A DNA stretch of 64,000 nt. Source: Tranzscheliella williamsii. Lineage: Eukaryota > Basidiomycota > Ustilaginomycetes > Ustilaginales > Ustilaginaceae. Position 1 is the stretch's first letter; every line of letters starts with the position of its first letter. The stretch is taken from positions 155,024 to 219,023 of the forward strand of contig JALBYF010000029.1 in NCBI GenBank assembly GCA_023212725.1. Reading direction: 5' to 3'. The position numbers and the translations under genes are program-made. Below, one piece after another: positions 1-11,330 of the stretch. The notes under the pieces were generated by a model. It ran no database searches, had not been told where the DNA came from, and saw only the letters and a program-made list of their open reading frames with translations.

Positions 1-713
1 CATGCATGCGAATGCGAGAATCGCCGTGCTGGGTAGCCTCGATGAATTTGGGAATGAGGATGTTGATAGGCTTGACACCGTTGATCTCGCAGTGCTCCAG
101 CTCTGGCGGGATGTCCTCGCAAATCTTGGCTAGCGAGCTGAAGGCACCCTCGGCTTCGTCAGGATTTTGCGACTCCATGAGCTCGCCGAGCTTGGAGAGT
201 CCTTCCGGCCATCCCTGGGGTGTGAGGATGGTCATGAGCATGGAGACCACCTGGGTAGCCGTTCGGCGGAGCATGTCTTCCGGTAGACTGAGAGCAGGGA
301 TGATGGCCTGCTTGACATACTCAAAGGACTCTGGAGAGATGCGGTCGTGGTGGAAGAGAATATGGTTCTTCAGGATGAGACCAGCTACCGATCTGGTTGC
401 CAGCTCTTCGTTGCTCAACGATGTCAATGCGAAAACGCAGTAGTTTGCGTAGTCGGGGATCTGGCTGACAGTGTCGAGCCGCTGTAGAGCGCATGTTGCA
501 GAAAAGACGTTGATGGAAGTGTTAGCCAGGAGCAGGAGCAGAGACGGAGGCCTAGAAATGAGAAGAAAGCATGGCCGAGAAAGACCTGCCAATCCGACGA
601 ATACATACCTGGGCAATGCGTTCCTGAACATCCATTTGTGGGCTCTGCGAGTCGCGAAACAGCTGTACGAGCTCGGTTAGGCCCTCTTGCGAGGGCTGCC
701 AATTTGATACCAT
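1..713 (-). CDS. KAP104: Transportin / karyopherin beta-2 (KAP104 type), 5' part only
   Basis: This is the N-terminal part of a nuclear import receptor that carries mRNA-binding cargo through the nuclear pore; the gene runs off the left edge. Exon 1 is 609-713 (35 codons from ATG at 713-711) and exon 2 is 481 down to 1. The 127-nt intron (482-608) has donor GTATGT and acceptor CTACAG, with a CTAAC branch-like motif near its 3' end. The start MVSNWQPSQEGLTEL matches the first HEAT repeat of transportin-1 (human MVWEPDEQGL...). Exon 2 carries family signatures such as TRSVAGLILKNH, a GAFSSLAKICED-type stretch and a PINILIPKF segment. About 195 codons are visible. Other importin-beta members fit less well because the spacing of these motifs follows transportin. 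The family assignment is established knowledge; the splice is read directly from the sequence. Confidence 0.88.
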
Positions 714-2124
714 TGTGTCTGAAAGAGTATGACCACGGACGCGGGCGGCTGTATCCAGTGAAACGAGAATAGACAGAATCGACTCCCTTCAGAAGTGGAA
801 TGTATTGGAGACAGCAGCCTGGCGGAGGTCAGTGCTGGTGTAAGGGCGGACCTTATGAGCGGATGCTGCTGCTTGGCAGATGGCACGAGAGAAGAGGCGA
901 TTGCACGTGGAGAAGAGGACCCAAGTAAGGATGGTAACCAAGATAACCTGACGACGCAACCACAGTCCGTTGCTAATGCTGAAGATTCGGGAGAAGCTAC
1001 ACAGCGAGGCCGCGAAACTCGATGCGATTCACTTGACCACCGACCAACTTCGGTAAAGGAGATGGAGAGCGCTACGTCGGCAAGCCGAAAGAGTGCTAGG
1101 CGGTCGATTGCTTGGGCGTCGGGTCGGCGGTGCGATCCAGCGTATATTAGGAGACGGCTATGGAGGAGAGGCGTCAGTGCGTGAGGTGCAAGAGCCGTGG
1201 ACGCACGAGAAGACGGGATAGAGAAGGAGAAGGGTAATGAGAAGCACCAAGAGGGCGGGGAGATAGACGAGTTGGACAGGTTCTTCGATCGGGCTGTTGT
1301 CCTGAAGCTGTCACTTAAATCGAAATATTCTTGAAAGTGCGATCAAGAGGCGCTTACTAGCAAGTAGTAAGTAGCCTTCGATCTTCTGAATGGCCAAATT
1401 TGGAGGATTGTGTGTATCTCTATTTGAGTGAAGTGTGTAACTTTCTCAACCCTCCGTCTCGCCTGAGCCTTTTGCTTTTGTCGGTCGATCTGCCACCTTT
1501 GACTATTTCTTATTCACATTTTTTTGACACGACGTCGAAGCATCTGCAAGAAGATTCCGCAACGCTAGTTTGTTTTGTCGGCCGTTGTTGCGCTCGCCGT
1601 AGTTAGGTTTCTATCGGCCGTGCTTGCGCACACCGCTCGTCTAATTACAAAAAAGCGCGGCACGCAGTTCCCAAGTTAGAGCTGCAAGCTGAGCCTTCAA
1701 GCCCCTGAATTCAGTTTCCGACGGCCAATACAAGCTAGGCTGGCTGCCTTACTTCAGCCGTGCGTGGAAGCGATAAATGAATACAACTTCGCCAACGACA
1801 GCCAAGTGCAACAACTTTTCTGATTGTGGTTAGGAAGCGTATGGGAAGGGCCTGCGTGTATAGCAGCCTGCCGGGTCGCCTTGCTCACTCCAAAACCCAG
1901 GGTGCTACATGCTTTCCTCTTTTGGTCGTTCCAGCAAACGCTCGCGGAATTACCTTTGAGCATGCTGCGTTGCCCGGACACTCGCACGCGCGAACGAGAC
2001 AGAAGAGGCGAGGCAAATAGGTGCACAAAATCGATGACTAGCAAGGGTGTGAGCGAGGTACAAGACTCGCTCCCAAGGAGCGACAAGGCGATATGCGGGA
2101 GATGCGCATGCGGCTTGGCGAACT
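714..2124. other. Intergenic, 5' of transportin and 3' of MRN1
   Basis: No convincing gene is seen on either strand; the short ORFs have no family resemblance. The stretch should hold the transportin promoter and the MRN1 3' UTR. Confidence 0.6.
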
Positions 2125-4206
2125 TCACTCCGCAATGGCCTCTTGTGGAGCAGCGGCCGCCGCCGCCGTCAAGCTCAGGTCCTGCATCGATTCGGAGGCG
2201 GTGACCATGGTGTCATCGGCCCCGTTGGCGTTGCCAGACGCGTTCGGAGAGGCTGAACCGCTAGTCTTGCGCGATGCATCGCCGGAGCCCTGTACGGCTA
2301 CCAGGCTGCGTGGCGGATTACCACACCGGTCCTTCCCGTACGAGATCTTGACATTCTGGTAGTCGGGGTGACTCTTCATTCCCTCGATGCATTTGATGGC
2401 CGACTGGATGTTGGTGAAGTTGGCAAAGGCACAGTTCTTCTCCCGCAGGCTGTTCACCGTCTCGATTTCGCCGTACTGAGAAAAGTCGTTGCGAATCTTC
2501 TCCTCGGTCATGGTGTCAGGATCGTCGATGTTGCCAATGTAGACGTTCCTTGAACCGCCGGCTTGGACGGCGAACTGGATCGCCGGACTGAGCGGTCCCG
2601 AATGCTTGCCCCAGCCAATCTTGAGGCGGCGGTTGTGAATCATGATGCCCGAGTAAGATGCTAGATGGTAGAAGGCGAGCGCCGTGTTAGGGTCGACAAA
2701 AGTGACAAAGGCAATGTGCTTCTCTGGAATGTATCGAACATTCTGCAGGATCCCGCCGCGAATGTGATTGCAGATTTCCGCCGTGGTTGTCTCAGGGTGG
2801 ATATTGCCAAGATAGATGGTCCGGTTGCCTAGCTGCTCCAGAGCAGCTGCACTGGCACCCATCATTGCGCCAGCAGGGCCAAAGACAGAGCCAGCTGGTG
2901 AACGGCCGTTGTCCTGCACGCCCGGAGCGGGCGGTTGCGAGGCGAACGAGTTGGGTGCCCCATAGGCAGTAGGGTAGCCTAGCGATGCAGCTGCCGCCAA
3001 CCCCATAGCCGCAGCCTGATTGTTATGAGCCTGGTTCTGCTGTTGACTTTTTGGTACGTATGCACATCGGTCTTTGCCGTAACTGACACGTTTGCCAGCC
3101 CAGACAGGCTCGGTGGGGAGTGTCGCAACCACCTTCATGGCTGTCTGGATGGAGAGGAAGTGAACGAAGCCGATGTTCTTGTCGCGGACAATCTTGACCT
3201 GGTCTATGGGGCCGAAGCGGGAGAGATCATCTCGAAGGGAGGCTTCCGAAGCGCTTTCGTCGAGCTGGCCCACATAGACATTTCGTGATGCTTGACTCTG
3301 CTGTACGGCCATGAGGATGGCTGGATGACACTGGGAGGGTTTGCCCCACCCGATCTTAAGCTCCTGATTGTGCAATGAGACCTTCTTGACACAGGCGTCA
3401 GCATGGAATGCGGTGGCGGTCGAGCCGTCTAAAAAGGAGATGAAAGCGCAGCTCTTCTCTGGCAGAATGCGAACGTTCTCAATGGGACCGAATTTGACCA
3501 GATTGAGCAACTCGTCGACCGAGGCATCGGCTGGCAAGTTTCCCACATATACGGTTCGGTTGAGAGGATTGACCTGGCGAGGTACGCCCGACATCATGCC
3601 CATGTTGGGCATGAAGCCGCCGGCGTTGGCGAAGTTGGGGGCGAATCCGGGGAACATGGCGGCAGCTGGGTTCAAGTTGGAGCCGTTGGACATCATGAAA
3701 GGCGGCGAGCCAGCGGCGTTGAAGTTCTGACCGATCTGTCCCGCAAAGAGGCCAGCATGGCCGAGATTGCCGGAGAAGGAGCGGGTTCCATTGGTGCCAT
3801 TGCCGGGCGGCTGCAGCCCAGAGATTCCGCCGAAGACTTGGCCTTGAGGAGCACCGTTGTTGCCAAGAAAAGTGTTGGTGCCATTGTGGGGCAAGGTAGC
3901 TGCTGAGTAGGATCCTAGAACATCGGAAGGGTTCAGGAAACCTTGCTGGTTGAGAGTTGGGATGTTGCCTTCCGAAACGAAGCGAGCCTTTTTGGCATTG
4001 GTGTCGGATGCCTGACCGTTGGGAACCGAACCAAGGTTGCTGAGGCCGGCATGCGCGTCGTAGGACTGGGAAGAGGCTCTCTTCATCATCTCGAGCGGAT
4101 CGAGCGGGTAGCCAGTACCAGCCGGTGGCTCTGTGGCGTCGGTGGCGGGGAAGCCGTTAGAGGAGAAAGGAGAGGCGCCGGGAAGAGCTGCACTTTCGTC
4201 ATGCAT
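2125..4206 (-). CDS. MRN1: Four-RRM RNA-binding protein, Mrn1/Nrd1 family
   Basis: This is a 693-aa, single-exon cytoplasmic mRNA-binding regulator of the family that includes S. pombe Nrd1/Msa2 and S. cerevisiae Mrn1, which act on transcripts for differentiation, cell wall and stress. Four RRMs are visible at about residues 217-289, 308-378, 462-534 and 553-627. RNP2 motifs read TVYVGNL, NVYVGQL, TIYLGNI and NVYIGNI. Each RRM pair is joined by a conserved KIGWGK motif (RRM1 and RRM3) and ends in SYGKDRC (RRM2 and RRM4), which is characteristic of this family. The N-terminal 210 residues are low-complexity, rich in G, N, P and M. The ATG at 4206 is the only plausible start. The sense-strand leader upstream is pyrimidine-rich. 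The assignment to the family is firm; the target transcripts are unknown. Confidence 0.88.
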   Translation of the reverse strand: MHDESAALPGASPFSSNGFPATDATEPPAGTGYPLDPLEMMKRASSQSYDAHAGLSNLGSVPNGQASDTNAKKARFVSEGNIPTLNQQGFLNPSDVLGSYSAATLPHNGTNTFLGNNGAPQGQVFGGISGLQPPGNGTNGTRSFSGNLGHAGLFAGQIGQNFNAAGSPPFMMSNGSNLNPAAAMFPGFAPNFANAGGFMPNMGMMSGVPRQVNPLNRTVYVGNLPADASVDELLNLVKFGPIENVRILPEKSCAFISFLDGSTATAFHADACVKKVSLHNQELKIGWGKPSQCHPAILMAVQQSQASRNVYVGQLDESASEASLRDDLSRFGPIDQVKIVRDKNIGFVHFLSIQTAMKVVATLPTEPVWAGKRVSYGKDRCAYVPKSQQQNQAHNNQAAAMGLAAAASLGYPTAYGAPNSFASQPPAPGVQDNGRSPAGSVFGPAGAMMGASAAALEQLGNRTIYLGNIHPETTTAEICNHIRGGILQNVRYIPEKHIAFVTFVDPNTALAFYHLASYSGIMIHNRRLKIGWGKHSGPLSPAIQFAVQAGGSRNVYIGNIDDPDTMTEEKIRNDFSQYGEIETVNSLREKNCAFANFTNIQSAIKCIEGMKSHPDYQNVKISYGKDRCGNPPRSLVAVQGSGDASRKTSGSASPNASGNANGADDTMVTASESMQDLSLTAAAAAAPQEAIAE

Positions 4207-5618
4207 GATTGGATGCTTATTGAGGGGCAGAAGTATAGCACAGTGACTCTACAATTCGCTTAGGCAGTATCAAGACCAAGGCTCTCCTTTCGATCGCAAC
4301 GGCCGGATGAGAGGTTGCGGAACTGGTGAGACCAGAGTATTGACGTCTACAAGGGGTATCCTGAAACGGAGCTGCACGGCAGCAAGGAAAATTGCGGTGA
4401 GAGAAAGGTGGTGGCACGGATTGTCTTGCTGTCGAGTTGATAATCGTGCAGAGCAGCAAAGGAGGAAGAGGTTGAAGAAGCAAACGGCCGTTCGATGGCG
4501 TGAGTCACGGGGTATGGGCCGGGACGTGAACGACGAAATGAGCGGGACAGGCAAGCTCAAAAGACAAAGGACCAGCGTGAATTCGTGCCGGACGTCGAAA
4601 GCCAATGAAGCCGGACAGCAAGGGCGCGGAGAGTATGAAAAAGAGCACCGGGAGCTCGCGCCGAACAGAAGAGAAGGGGTAGAGAAGAGCAGAGTACCAC
4701 TGGGGAAATCAGCTCTCACAACGGCAACGGAGAGAAGGCAAAGAAGAAGGAGGGGAAGGTGAAGCGCGTGTAGAAAGGGAGGAGGCGATCAGAAGGGAAG
4801 GAGTAAGGGAGGCCAAACGTCGATCAGCGAACAGCAATGCATGAAGCTGGCACGCGTGTGCTTGCGCGCGGTATACGGCTCGATGGGCAGTGCGAGATGC
4901 GTACTCGTAGAATACTGTACTTGGTGCCAGTGCGGAGGCGACTGAAACCAGAAAGAAGAGAGGTGCGTGCAGTTCTCAAGCCCCAAGCTCGGCAACGCGC
5001 AAAGGAAGGCGACGCACATTTGACTTTGCCGCCCGAAATGAAAATGTAACACGCACCGTTCCCAATCGTCAAGCGGAGCCATGTAAGGCTTGCTTCTGCG
5101 CAGCTCAAAATGGCCGGCCCCTTCTGAACCATAAGGACATGAGTGGATGTGAAGGTGTGTTCGTCTCTTACGCATCCCTGCGTTGGGTATTGCTGCGAAT
5201 CTCCTGCCGATCCTCAGTCTTTTGGCTGACAACCCATCATCACAAATTCACGAAATCGTCTTCTGCAGGTGCATTTCGATCTCCCGATTATGTGGCCCCG
5301 ATGGCCACACGTCAGGCCCACAGACAGCGGACATGAGATGCAGCACGCATGCGGACATTTTGGCATGTCTGGGAATAACGCCTGCACAAACCCTTTGTGC
5401 TGTCCACTCCAATTCATGATCTCTGCTACCGTCAGGAAACGGACACAGCCTGAAGTACGAATGGTTGCGATTAGAAGAAATCATGTTCGACAGGGGGACG
5501 CGTGGGCAGCACAGTGTATGCGGGGTGCGTCCAGCGACGACGACGGACTGCAAGACAAGGTAGGGGCCCTGCCGTGAAGCGGAGGCGTGTCAGGGCAGTA
5601 GAACCGCGTTAGGTGCTT
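4207..5618. other. Intergenic, MRN1 leader/promoter and SFC1 3' region
   Basis: No gene is supported. About 4380-4800 is strongly purine-rich on the + strand, so the MRN1 sense strand is C/T-rich just upstream of the ATG, as in many fungal 5' leaders. Confidence 0.55.
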
Positions 5619-6690
5619 TTATTCGTCGGATCGTGTGTCTTTGAGACTAAAATCACCCGTTTTAGCCACCTCAATGTATCCTTTGACTTTCTCGTAGATG
5701 GTGAAGACGACCGCCTGGCCGGGTGCAACTCGAGCGACCCGCGGTGTGATGCCCTTCCAGAAAGCACTGACACCTTCCTGGGCGAACATGTCCTTGGCAA
5801 CTTTGACAACTCGGCTGATGGCAGTTTCACCTTCAACCTTGGAAGCTCGCTGGATACGCGTCTTGATCGTGTCAATCGGCGCATTCGAGAAGGGTCCCAG
5901 AGCACCCGAAATCAGTCCGATCACAGCCGTCTCGTAGGAAGGCAGCTCCGAAGTACCGTGATATCTCTGCGCAAGCATCTTGAGCTCCTGGTAGGCAGTA
6001 AAGTTGGCTGCCTGATTCGTAGCCTGACGAGCAGCTGTGAGCGCAACACCGCGGTAGAGCGTCATAAAGCCTTCTTCGCGGATAATCGTGTAAAGAGCGT
6101 GAGCGGCGTTCCGGTACCTTGGCACCTCGAGAGGATCGGCAAGCGAATGCTGCTGTGCTTGCAGACGGATCTTGACGACTTCCATCGGGTTTACAACGGC
6201 AACGGCTTCGGTGGTACCAGCCCCGAGACCTGCCAGGAAAACGCCCTTAGACGAGGTTCGCCCCGTCTCTTTGTCTGCCAGGAAGTTCTTGTACTGCTCG
6301 AAGCTCATGAATCGAATGGCCATCTTAGGGACGATACCCGCTACGACGGCACCAAGCCCTTTGTAAAGACCAAGGGGTGTCTCCCTCTTGATGATCGACG
6401 CGCCAGTCGCAATGAAGCCGCGTGGTTTCTCTCCGGCTTTCTTGCCTCTGCGTGAAAGCTGCATTCTCACCTTGATGGTATCAAGAGCTGTCAGGACCAA
6501 CAAGGATGGAGAAGCGGCGAATGGGGTCAGCACACTATGCTCGTGCTATCTGGCTTAGCCCATATGAAACGAGACGTTTTGTCGGCGATGGATACATACG
6601 ATGACATGTGCATGCTTCTGCAAAGCCGGCGATGCCGCCCGCGATCAAGTGCGTGGACGGTGCCACCTTTGATTTGTTGTTCGCAGACAT
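5619..6690 (-). CDS. SFC1: Mitochondrial succinate-fumarate carrier
   Basis: This inner-membrane carrier of the mitochondrial family exchanges cytosolic succinate for matrix fumarate and supports gluconeogenesis from C2 compounds. Exon 1 is 6600-6690 (ATG at 6690-6688, 30 codons plus one base) and exon 2 is 5619-6487; the 112-nt intron starts GTATGT and ends GACAG. Splicing rebuilds the first carrier signature as CHPLDTIKVRMQL. The second and third signatures read VNPMEVVKIRLQ and NAPIDTIKTRIQ, so all three PX[D/E]XX[K/R] repeats are present. The stretches GLYKGLGAVVAGIVPKMAIRF and ISGALGPFSNAPIDTIKTR are typical of Sfc1/Acr1 rather than of citrate carriers. The product is 319 aa, close to yeast Sfc1 (322). 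Without the splice the ORF would lack helix 1. Confidence 0.9.
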
Positions 6691-9386
6691 TCTGCTTGTC
6701 TACTTTTGCAGCTGGTTAGGGAAGCGACGGGTTTGCAAGGGTGAGGAAAGAGAAAGTTGTTTCCAAGGGGTGATAGAATGGGCAGGTGACTGTACAGCGG
6801 GGGCTGCCGTGAAGATGGTTGAAGAGCAAAGAGACAGCGCGTGTCGAAGGAGTTGCACGATGGTTCCAGAGAGGTAGAAGCAAGGTTGACCTTGAGAGAG
6901 CGGTTTCGACGGCGAATGAAAGAAGAGGGAAGATAGAGTAGGGCTTGCTTTTTTAAAGGAACCTAGAGCTGCGTGTGAAGGATGACGAGGTAGTACCGCC
7001 AAGGCCTCGCTATGTGGACGACTCACGGGCGGACTGAGGAGTCAGCTGTCCGGCTGAAGTCGGCTTCTGATCGAAGCGGACCTCTGCCTACGCCAGCGTT
7101 GTTCGAGGAAAGGTGGGGCTCCCGCGCAATCTTTCTTCTGCATTGCCTGCAAAGCGCGCGCTCGCCACTTTCAAATGGACCCCGCGGGCCCGAATGGTCG
7201 TAATTCGTTGTATTGCTCTCCGCAAAGCAGCAGCATAACAGAGTTGTATTCTACCTTCCTTCGTGTGCGGAGGTCGTCTAAAGTACGTGCCCGCATGAGG
7301 TTGGATTATTACAGTTACCTTGTCGTCCCGTCATCGAACAGATCGACGCGACCGACCGACCGTAAATTGAATTCTCGACTCAGAAAAGGACTTCAGTTCG
7401 GCTTTCACAAGCCCGTCTGGTACCGTCTCGATTCCTTAGTCCTCTAGTAGGCTTGGAGCATGAACTTTGTGACGGCGCTAAGGATGCCCATGTGAATCTT
7501 GTCCTTCGTCGTCGAAGCCTTGTTCCGGTCGGTCAATGATTAGCATCACAGCAGCCAGCATTTTACGCTTGTCACATGCCATGGGCACCAGCCGTACTTC
7601 CTTGTTCGTCCGAGGACTTTGCTACAATTGCTTTGGCGTTTCTGTGCTGCTAGCTGCTGGCGCCTTGGCCGTGCTGTGCCCGCTATGTGCTAGTTCGCTG
7701 AAGGCTGTTGGCCTCGTTGCGACCATCTCTATGGAGCCATGTTGCTCGGTAAAAATACTACAGACGGACCGGGTAGGATGGCCGATCGACCGATATGTCA
7801 AAGTGTGAGTAGGGAAAAGCGGGAGGAGTGGAGGGCGAGTGTAGTCCTACTTGCTCCGATGCTTAGCCCGCTTTCTCCGCACCTTTGTTGCAATCCACCA
7901 CGCCCGAGAGCCAGAAAAGTGGGAGGCCCGATCTAAACGCCTTCCGCATCTGGCCCGATCAGAACTCAAGATCTGGCCTCTGTCGCCACGGGCTTTTGTC
8001 AAAAAGTAATACCCGGATGGCACTGAAGTAACCGCAGAGGCACTTCGAGCGATCCACTGTGTATGAAAGCTTCTGTGCAACTGGTGGCTCAACAAGTGTT
8101 AGGTGGTGGCGTAGATACTTGCACGACGAAGCATCGGAGGCGAAATTGCATGTAAGAGTAGAAGCAGACATGAACCGGCGAATTTCAGTCGCAGCGTCCA
8201 GACTCCGCTGTGCGGCGCCCTGCGTCACAAAGGCAGCGGAGCGACAGAGGTGCCGCCTTGTTCGGGTCTCATGCTGACATGTCTAGCTCTCTATCGACGA
8301 CAAAGCCTCGATCTGACTGTTAAGGTAAGGGGTGGACACGAGTATCCAGCTTGGACAAAGTCAAGCCGAGCGTTTTCGAAAGTCGGGATGCGATCGACAG
8401 GGGATGGCCGCGTCAGCCACTCGCAAGCCCATCCTTTTCCTCCACTCAGGAGACGCGCACCGTTAAGCCTGGCGTGGACGCTGCTCATAAGCATGAGGAG
8501 CGCTCTAGACCAAAACAGCTTCAATGCTTATCTACGTGTAGGCAGCACCCGCACGCCAGTCCTCCAGCGACGATACCCCAGGCACAGGCCCACCTTCACC
8601 GCGATGGGTGCTTGGGTTAGATGAAATGAAGAACGGATGATAGTTGGTTAGTGGTGGATGCCAAGGAGAACAGACAGACTGACGTGCACCGGCGACACGG
8701 GTTGCGTGACCCTGCCCAGGTAAAGTCCAAAAGCGGACAGGCCAACGCTCAATATTGTTGGCGATGACTTAGCTACAGTATGCGGGCTCAGGGGAACGGC
8801 GATGATAAGTAGCCCTCACGCGATGTGCGCTGCGTAATTGCGTGTGCTGCGCGATGTGCTGCACTGCGCATGGATTCTGTGTGGAGTTGGGGCCGACGTC
8901 GCGTCCGGGCGAAAAGCGAGTCTCAAAAGGCAGTCATGGGTGCTGGTGGAGTGAGTCAGTGCGGCGCGACTCTTGAGTCTGCTTGCTGTGGCTCAGCTTT
9001 TGGCCGCTCTGGCTTGACATGGCTCTGGATTTGTGCGGCTCACCTGCATAGGCGCTGCGATAACGGAGCGGCCAGACCCTTGACCGTGCATCCGCCTCGC
9101 CCCAACTCAACCCGCCGCCTCGCCCTATCTCAACTCGCCGCCTCGGCGCCCTCCTCAAATACTCAGCTCTAGCATCCGCAGCGCCCTTGCCTCTCCTCCT
9201 CGCTATACATACCTCGACCTAGCCTGAGCCAATTCGGGTCTCTGATAACTCTCATCATCCATCTTTCCATCCATTCTCCTCGCCGCTTCATCACTGTCGC
9301 TTCCATTCTACCTATTCCGTCCGATCAGCTGCACCGTTGAATACCTCATCCATTGCTGCTTTTTGCACCCACTTTGATCTTTCATA
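6691..9386. other. Long divergent intergenic region, SFC1 / PRB1
   Basis: At 2.7 kb this is the longest stretch without a recognised gene. Only short ORFs without family resemblance occur on both strands. A TATA-like TATACATA lies at 9204-9211, about 180 bp before the PRB1 ATG, followed by a C/T-rich leader. A minor GACC tandem occurs near 7350. Confidence 0.5.
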
Positions 9387-10997
9387 ATGTACACAAAGCG
9401 TTACTTGGGCCTGCTGGCTCTGGCTCTCAGCCTTCCTTTGGCTGCTTTGGCCGCTCCCGCTCATCAGCCCTTTGTGCCTGGCTCCAGCGCCTCGGCCTAC
9501 TCTCCCTCCACACACTTTGCTCCCCTCACTGCCAACCCTGACCTCGAGACCATCCCGGGCGCTTACATGGTTGTGCTGAAGGATGGTGTTAGCGCCAACG
9601 ATTTCTTCTCGCACCAGAGCCTCATCTCCACTGCCCAGCTCTCCGCCAACAGCTTCCACGGCGAAGACGCTGGCGGCATCCGACACGTCTACAACCTCGA
9701 AGGCCACATGCAAGGCTACGCCGGTACCTTCACCGACGATGTGCTCGACTACATTCGATCTCAGCCGGAAGTCGACTTTGTCGAGCTCGACTCGATGGTT
9801 TCCGTGGAGGTCATGCCGCAGACCGAAGACAAGGTCTGGGATGTTCAGTACGGAGAAGACCTGGAGGCGGCCTCCAAGCAGGCTTTCCACGTCGGCAAGG
9901 TGGACACACACGATGTCGAGAAAGGTGCGCCATGGGGGCTGGCTCGCGTCTCGCACCGCAAGCGACTCGGGCTCAGCACCTTTAACAAGTACGTCTACGA
10001 CGCCGACGGAGGCGAGGGTGTCACTGCCTATGTGATCGACACGGGCATCAACATCAACCACGTTGAATTTGAGGGCCGAGCTCGATGGGGCAAAACCATG
10101 CCTCAGAACGACGTCGACGAGGACGGAAACGGACACGGTACCCACTGCGCCGGTACGATTGCCTCGCGCAAGTACGGTGTCGCCAAGAAGGCCGAGCTGG
10201 TTGCCGTCAAGGTTCTTGGTTCTGGCGGATCTGGCTCCATGTCGGACGTCACCGGAGGTGTCCTCTGGGCTGTAGACGATGCCAAGAACCTTACCAGCTA
10301 CTTCCGACAGAACCCTACCACGGCGGCTGCCAAGAAGCACAAAGGTTTCGTTGCCAACATGTCGCTGGGCGGCGGCAAGTCGCCTTCGCTGGACAAGGCG
10401 GTCAACGGCGCTGTTAGCAGCGGACTGCACTTTGCTGTCGCCGCCGGCAATGAGAACCAGGATGCTTGCAACGTTTCGCCTGCCGGTGCTGAGAAGCCCG
10501 TCACGGTAGGAGCTTCTACCGTTCAGGATGAGCGAGCCTACTTTTCCAACATTGGCAAGTGCGTCGACATCTTTGCGCCGGGCCTCAACATTCTCTCTAC
10601 CTGGAACACGGGCAACACGTCTGTCAACACGATCTCGGGCACCTCGATGGCCAGCCCGCACATTGTCGGCTTGTTGGCCTATCTGCTTTCCATCTACGGC
10701 ACGGACGATTTCAGCCCGGCCTTGGGCTCCAAGTCGCTGTCGATTGCCAGCGTGGAGGACTCGGTCGCCGCGAAGCTCTCCAACGTCCTGCCGATCCCCG
10801 CCATGGCGCTCGACCTGGTCAGCAGCGTTGCCTCGTACTTTGGCGCAGACAAGGCGGACAAGCCCGCCGTCGGCGGCGTTCTGGCGCCAGAGGATCTCAA
10901 GAAGGCGCTCACCAAGCTCGCCTCCTCGGGCGTCCTCACCGGCCTCGACTCAGAGACGGTCAACAAGCTGGCCTACAACAACGCCACGTCTACCTAG
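9387..10997 (+). CDS. PRB1: Subtilisin-type serine protease, cerevisin / vacuolar protease B family
   Basis: This is a 536-aa, single-exon S8 family protease of the proteinase K/cerevisin group, expected to degrade protein in the vacuole and mature other hydrolases. Residues 1-23 form a signal peptide, then come an I9-type inhibitor propeptide (about 56-140, with GAYMVVLKDG near its start) and a catalytic domain from about 180. The triad is D218 (VIDTG), H250 (GHGTHC) and S420 (GTSMASPH); the oxyanion Asn is N355 in AAGNEN. The C-terminal extension of about 100 residues resembles that of vacuolar protease B. ATG at 9387 lies after a long C/T-rich leader. A secreted proteinase K-like enzyme is the alternative, but propeptide plus C-terminal tail favour the vacuolar form. 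Confidence 0.88.
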   Translation: MYTKRYLGLLALALSLPLAALAAPAHQPFVPGSSASAYSPSTHFAPLTANPDLETIPGAYMVVLKDGVSANDFFSHQSLISTAQLSANSFHGEDAGGIRHVYNLEGHMQGYAGTFTDDVLDYIRSQPEVDFVELDSMVSVEVMPQTEDKVWDVQYGEDLEAASKQAFHVGKVDTHDVEKGAPWGLARVSHRKRLGLSTFNKYVYDADGGEGVTAYVIDTGININHVEFEGRARWGKTMPQNDVDEDGNGHGTHCAGTIASRKYGVAKKAELVAVKVLGSGGSGSMSDVTGGVLWAVDDAKNLTSYFRQNPTTAAAKKHKGFVANMSLGGGKSPSLDKAVNGAVSSGLHFAVAAGNENQDACNVSPAGAEKPVTVGASTVQDERAYFSNIGKCVDIFAPGLNILSTWNTGNTSVNTISGTSMASPHIVGLLAYLLSIYGTDDFSPALGSKSLSIASVEDSVAAKLSNVLPIPAMALDLVSSVASYFGADKADKPAVGGVLAPEDLKKALTKLASSGVLTGLDSETVNKLAYNNATST

Positions 10998-11330
10998 ACG
11001 CTACCCTGCCCCTGAGCCGCCGTGTCGATCCCGACGGTTCCAGCGGCCCCGCCACGAACGTTAGTTTTGCCTCCTGCCCGCGCCCGTTTTTCCATCCGCA
11101 TCTCGCCGACCCCACGCACATTCCCATTGCAGTAATTCCAATTCCGCTCCTACCGCTTGCCGTCTGTTTCCGACTGGTGCTGTCTGTACCGGTGTCTTCT
11201 CTCCCATCATGCAATGCGACGCGACTTGGCTCTTGACACGGTTCACAGCGTGCGCGCGCCGACGGCCGGGCGGTATGAGTCATGGATGTGAGATTGCGTA
11301 GAGGCGGGGGGGAGGGTGGGGGGGGGAAGC
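10998..11330. other. Convergent intergenic region, PRB1 / CCT8
   Basis: This is the 3' space of two convergent genes. It ends in a G-rich run at about 11305-11328 next to the CCT8 stop. No gene is seen. Confidence 0.6.

Noticed and set aside
6691..9386. Search for a hidden multi-exon gene or tRNA in the long SFC1-PRB1 gap
   Set aside because: No tRNA B-box-like motif with matching arms and no chain of exons with family resemblance could be found; left as intergenic.
9312..10661. 449-aa open frame antisense to PRB1
   Set aside because: It mirrors the GC3-rich protease gene on the other strand and has no family motifs; a composition artefact.
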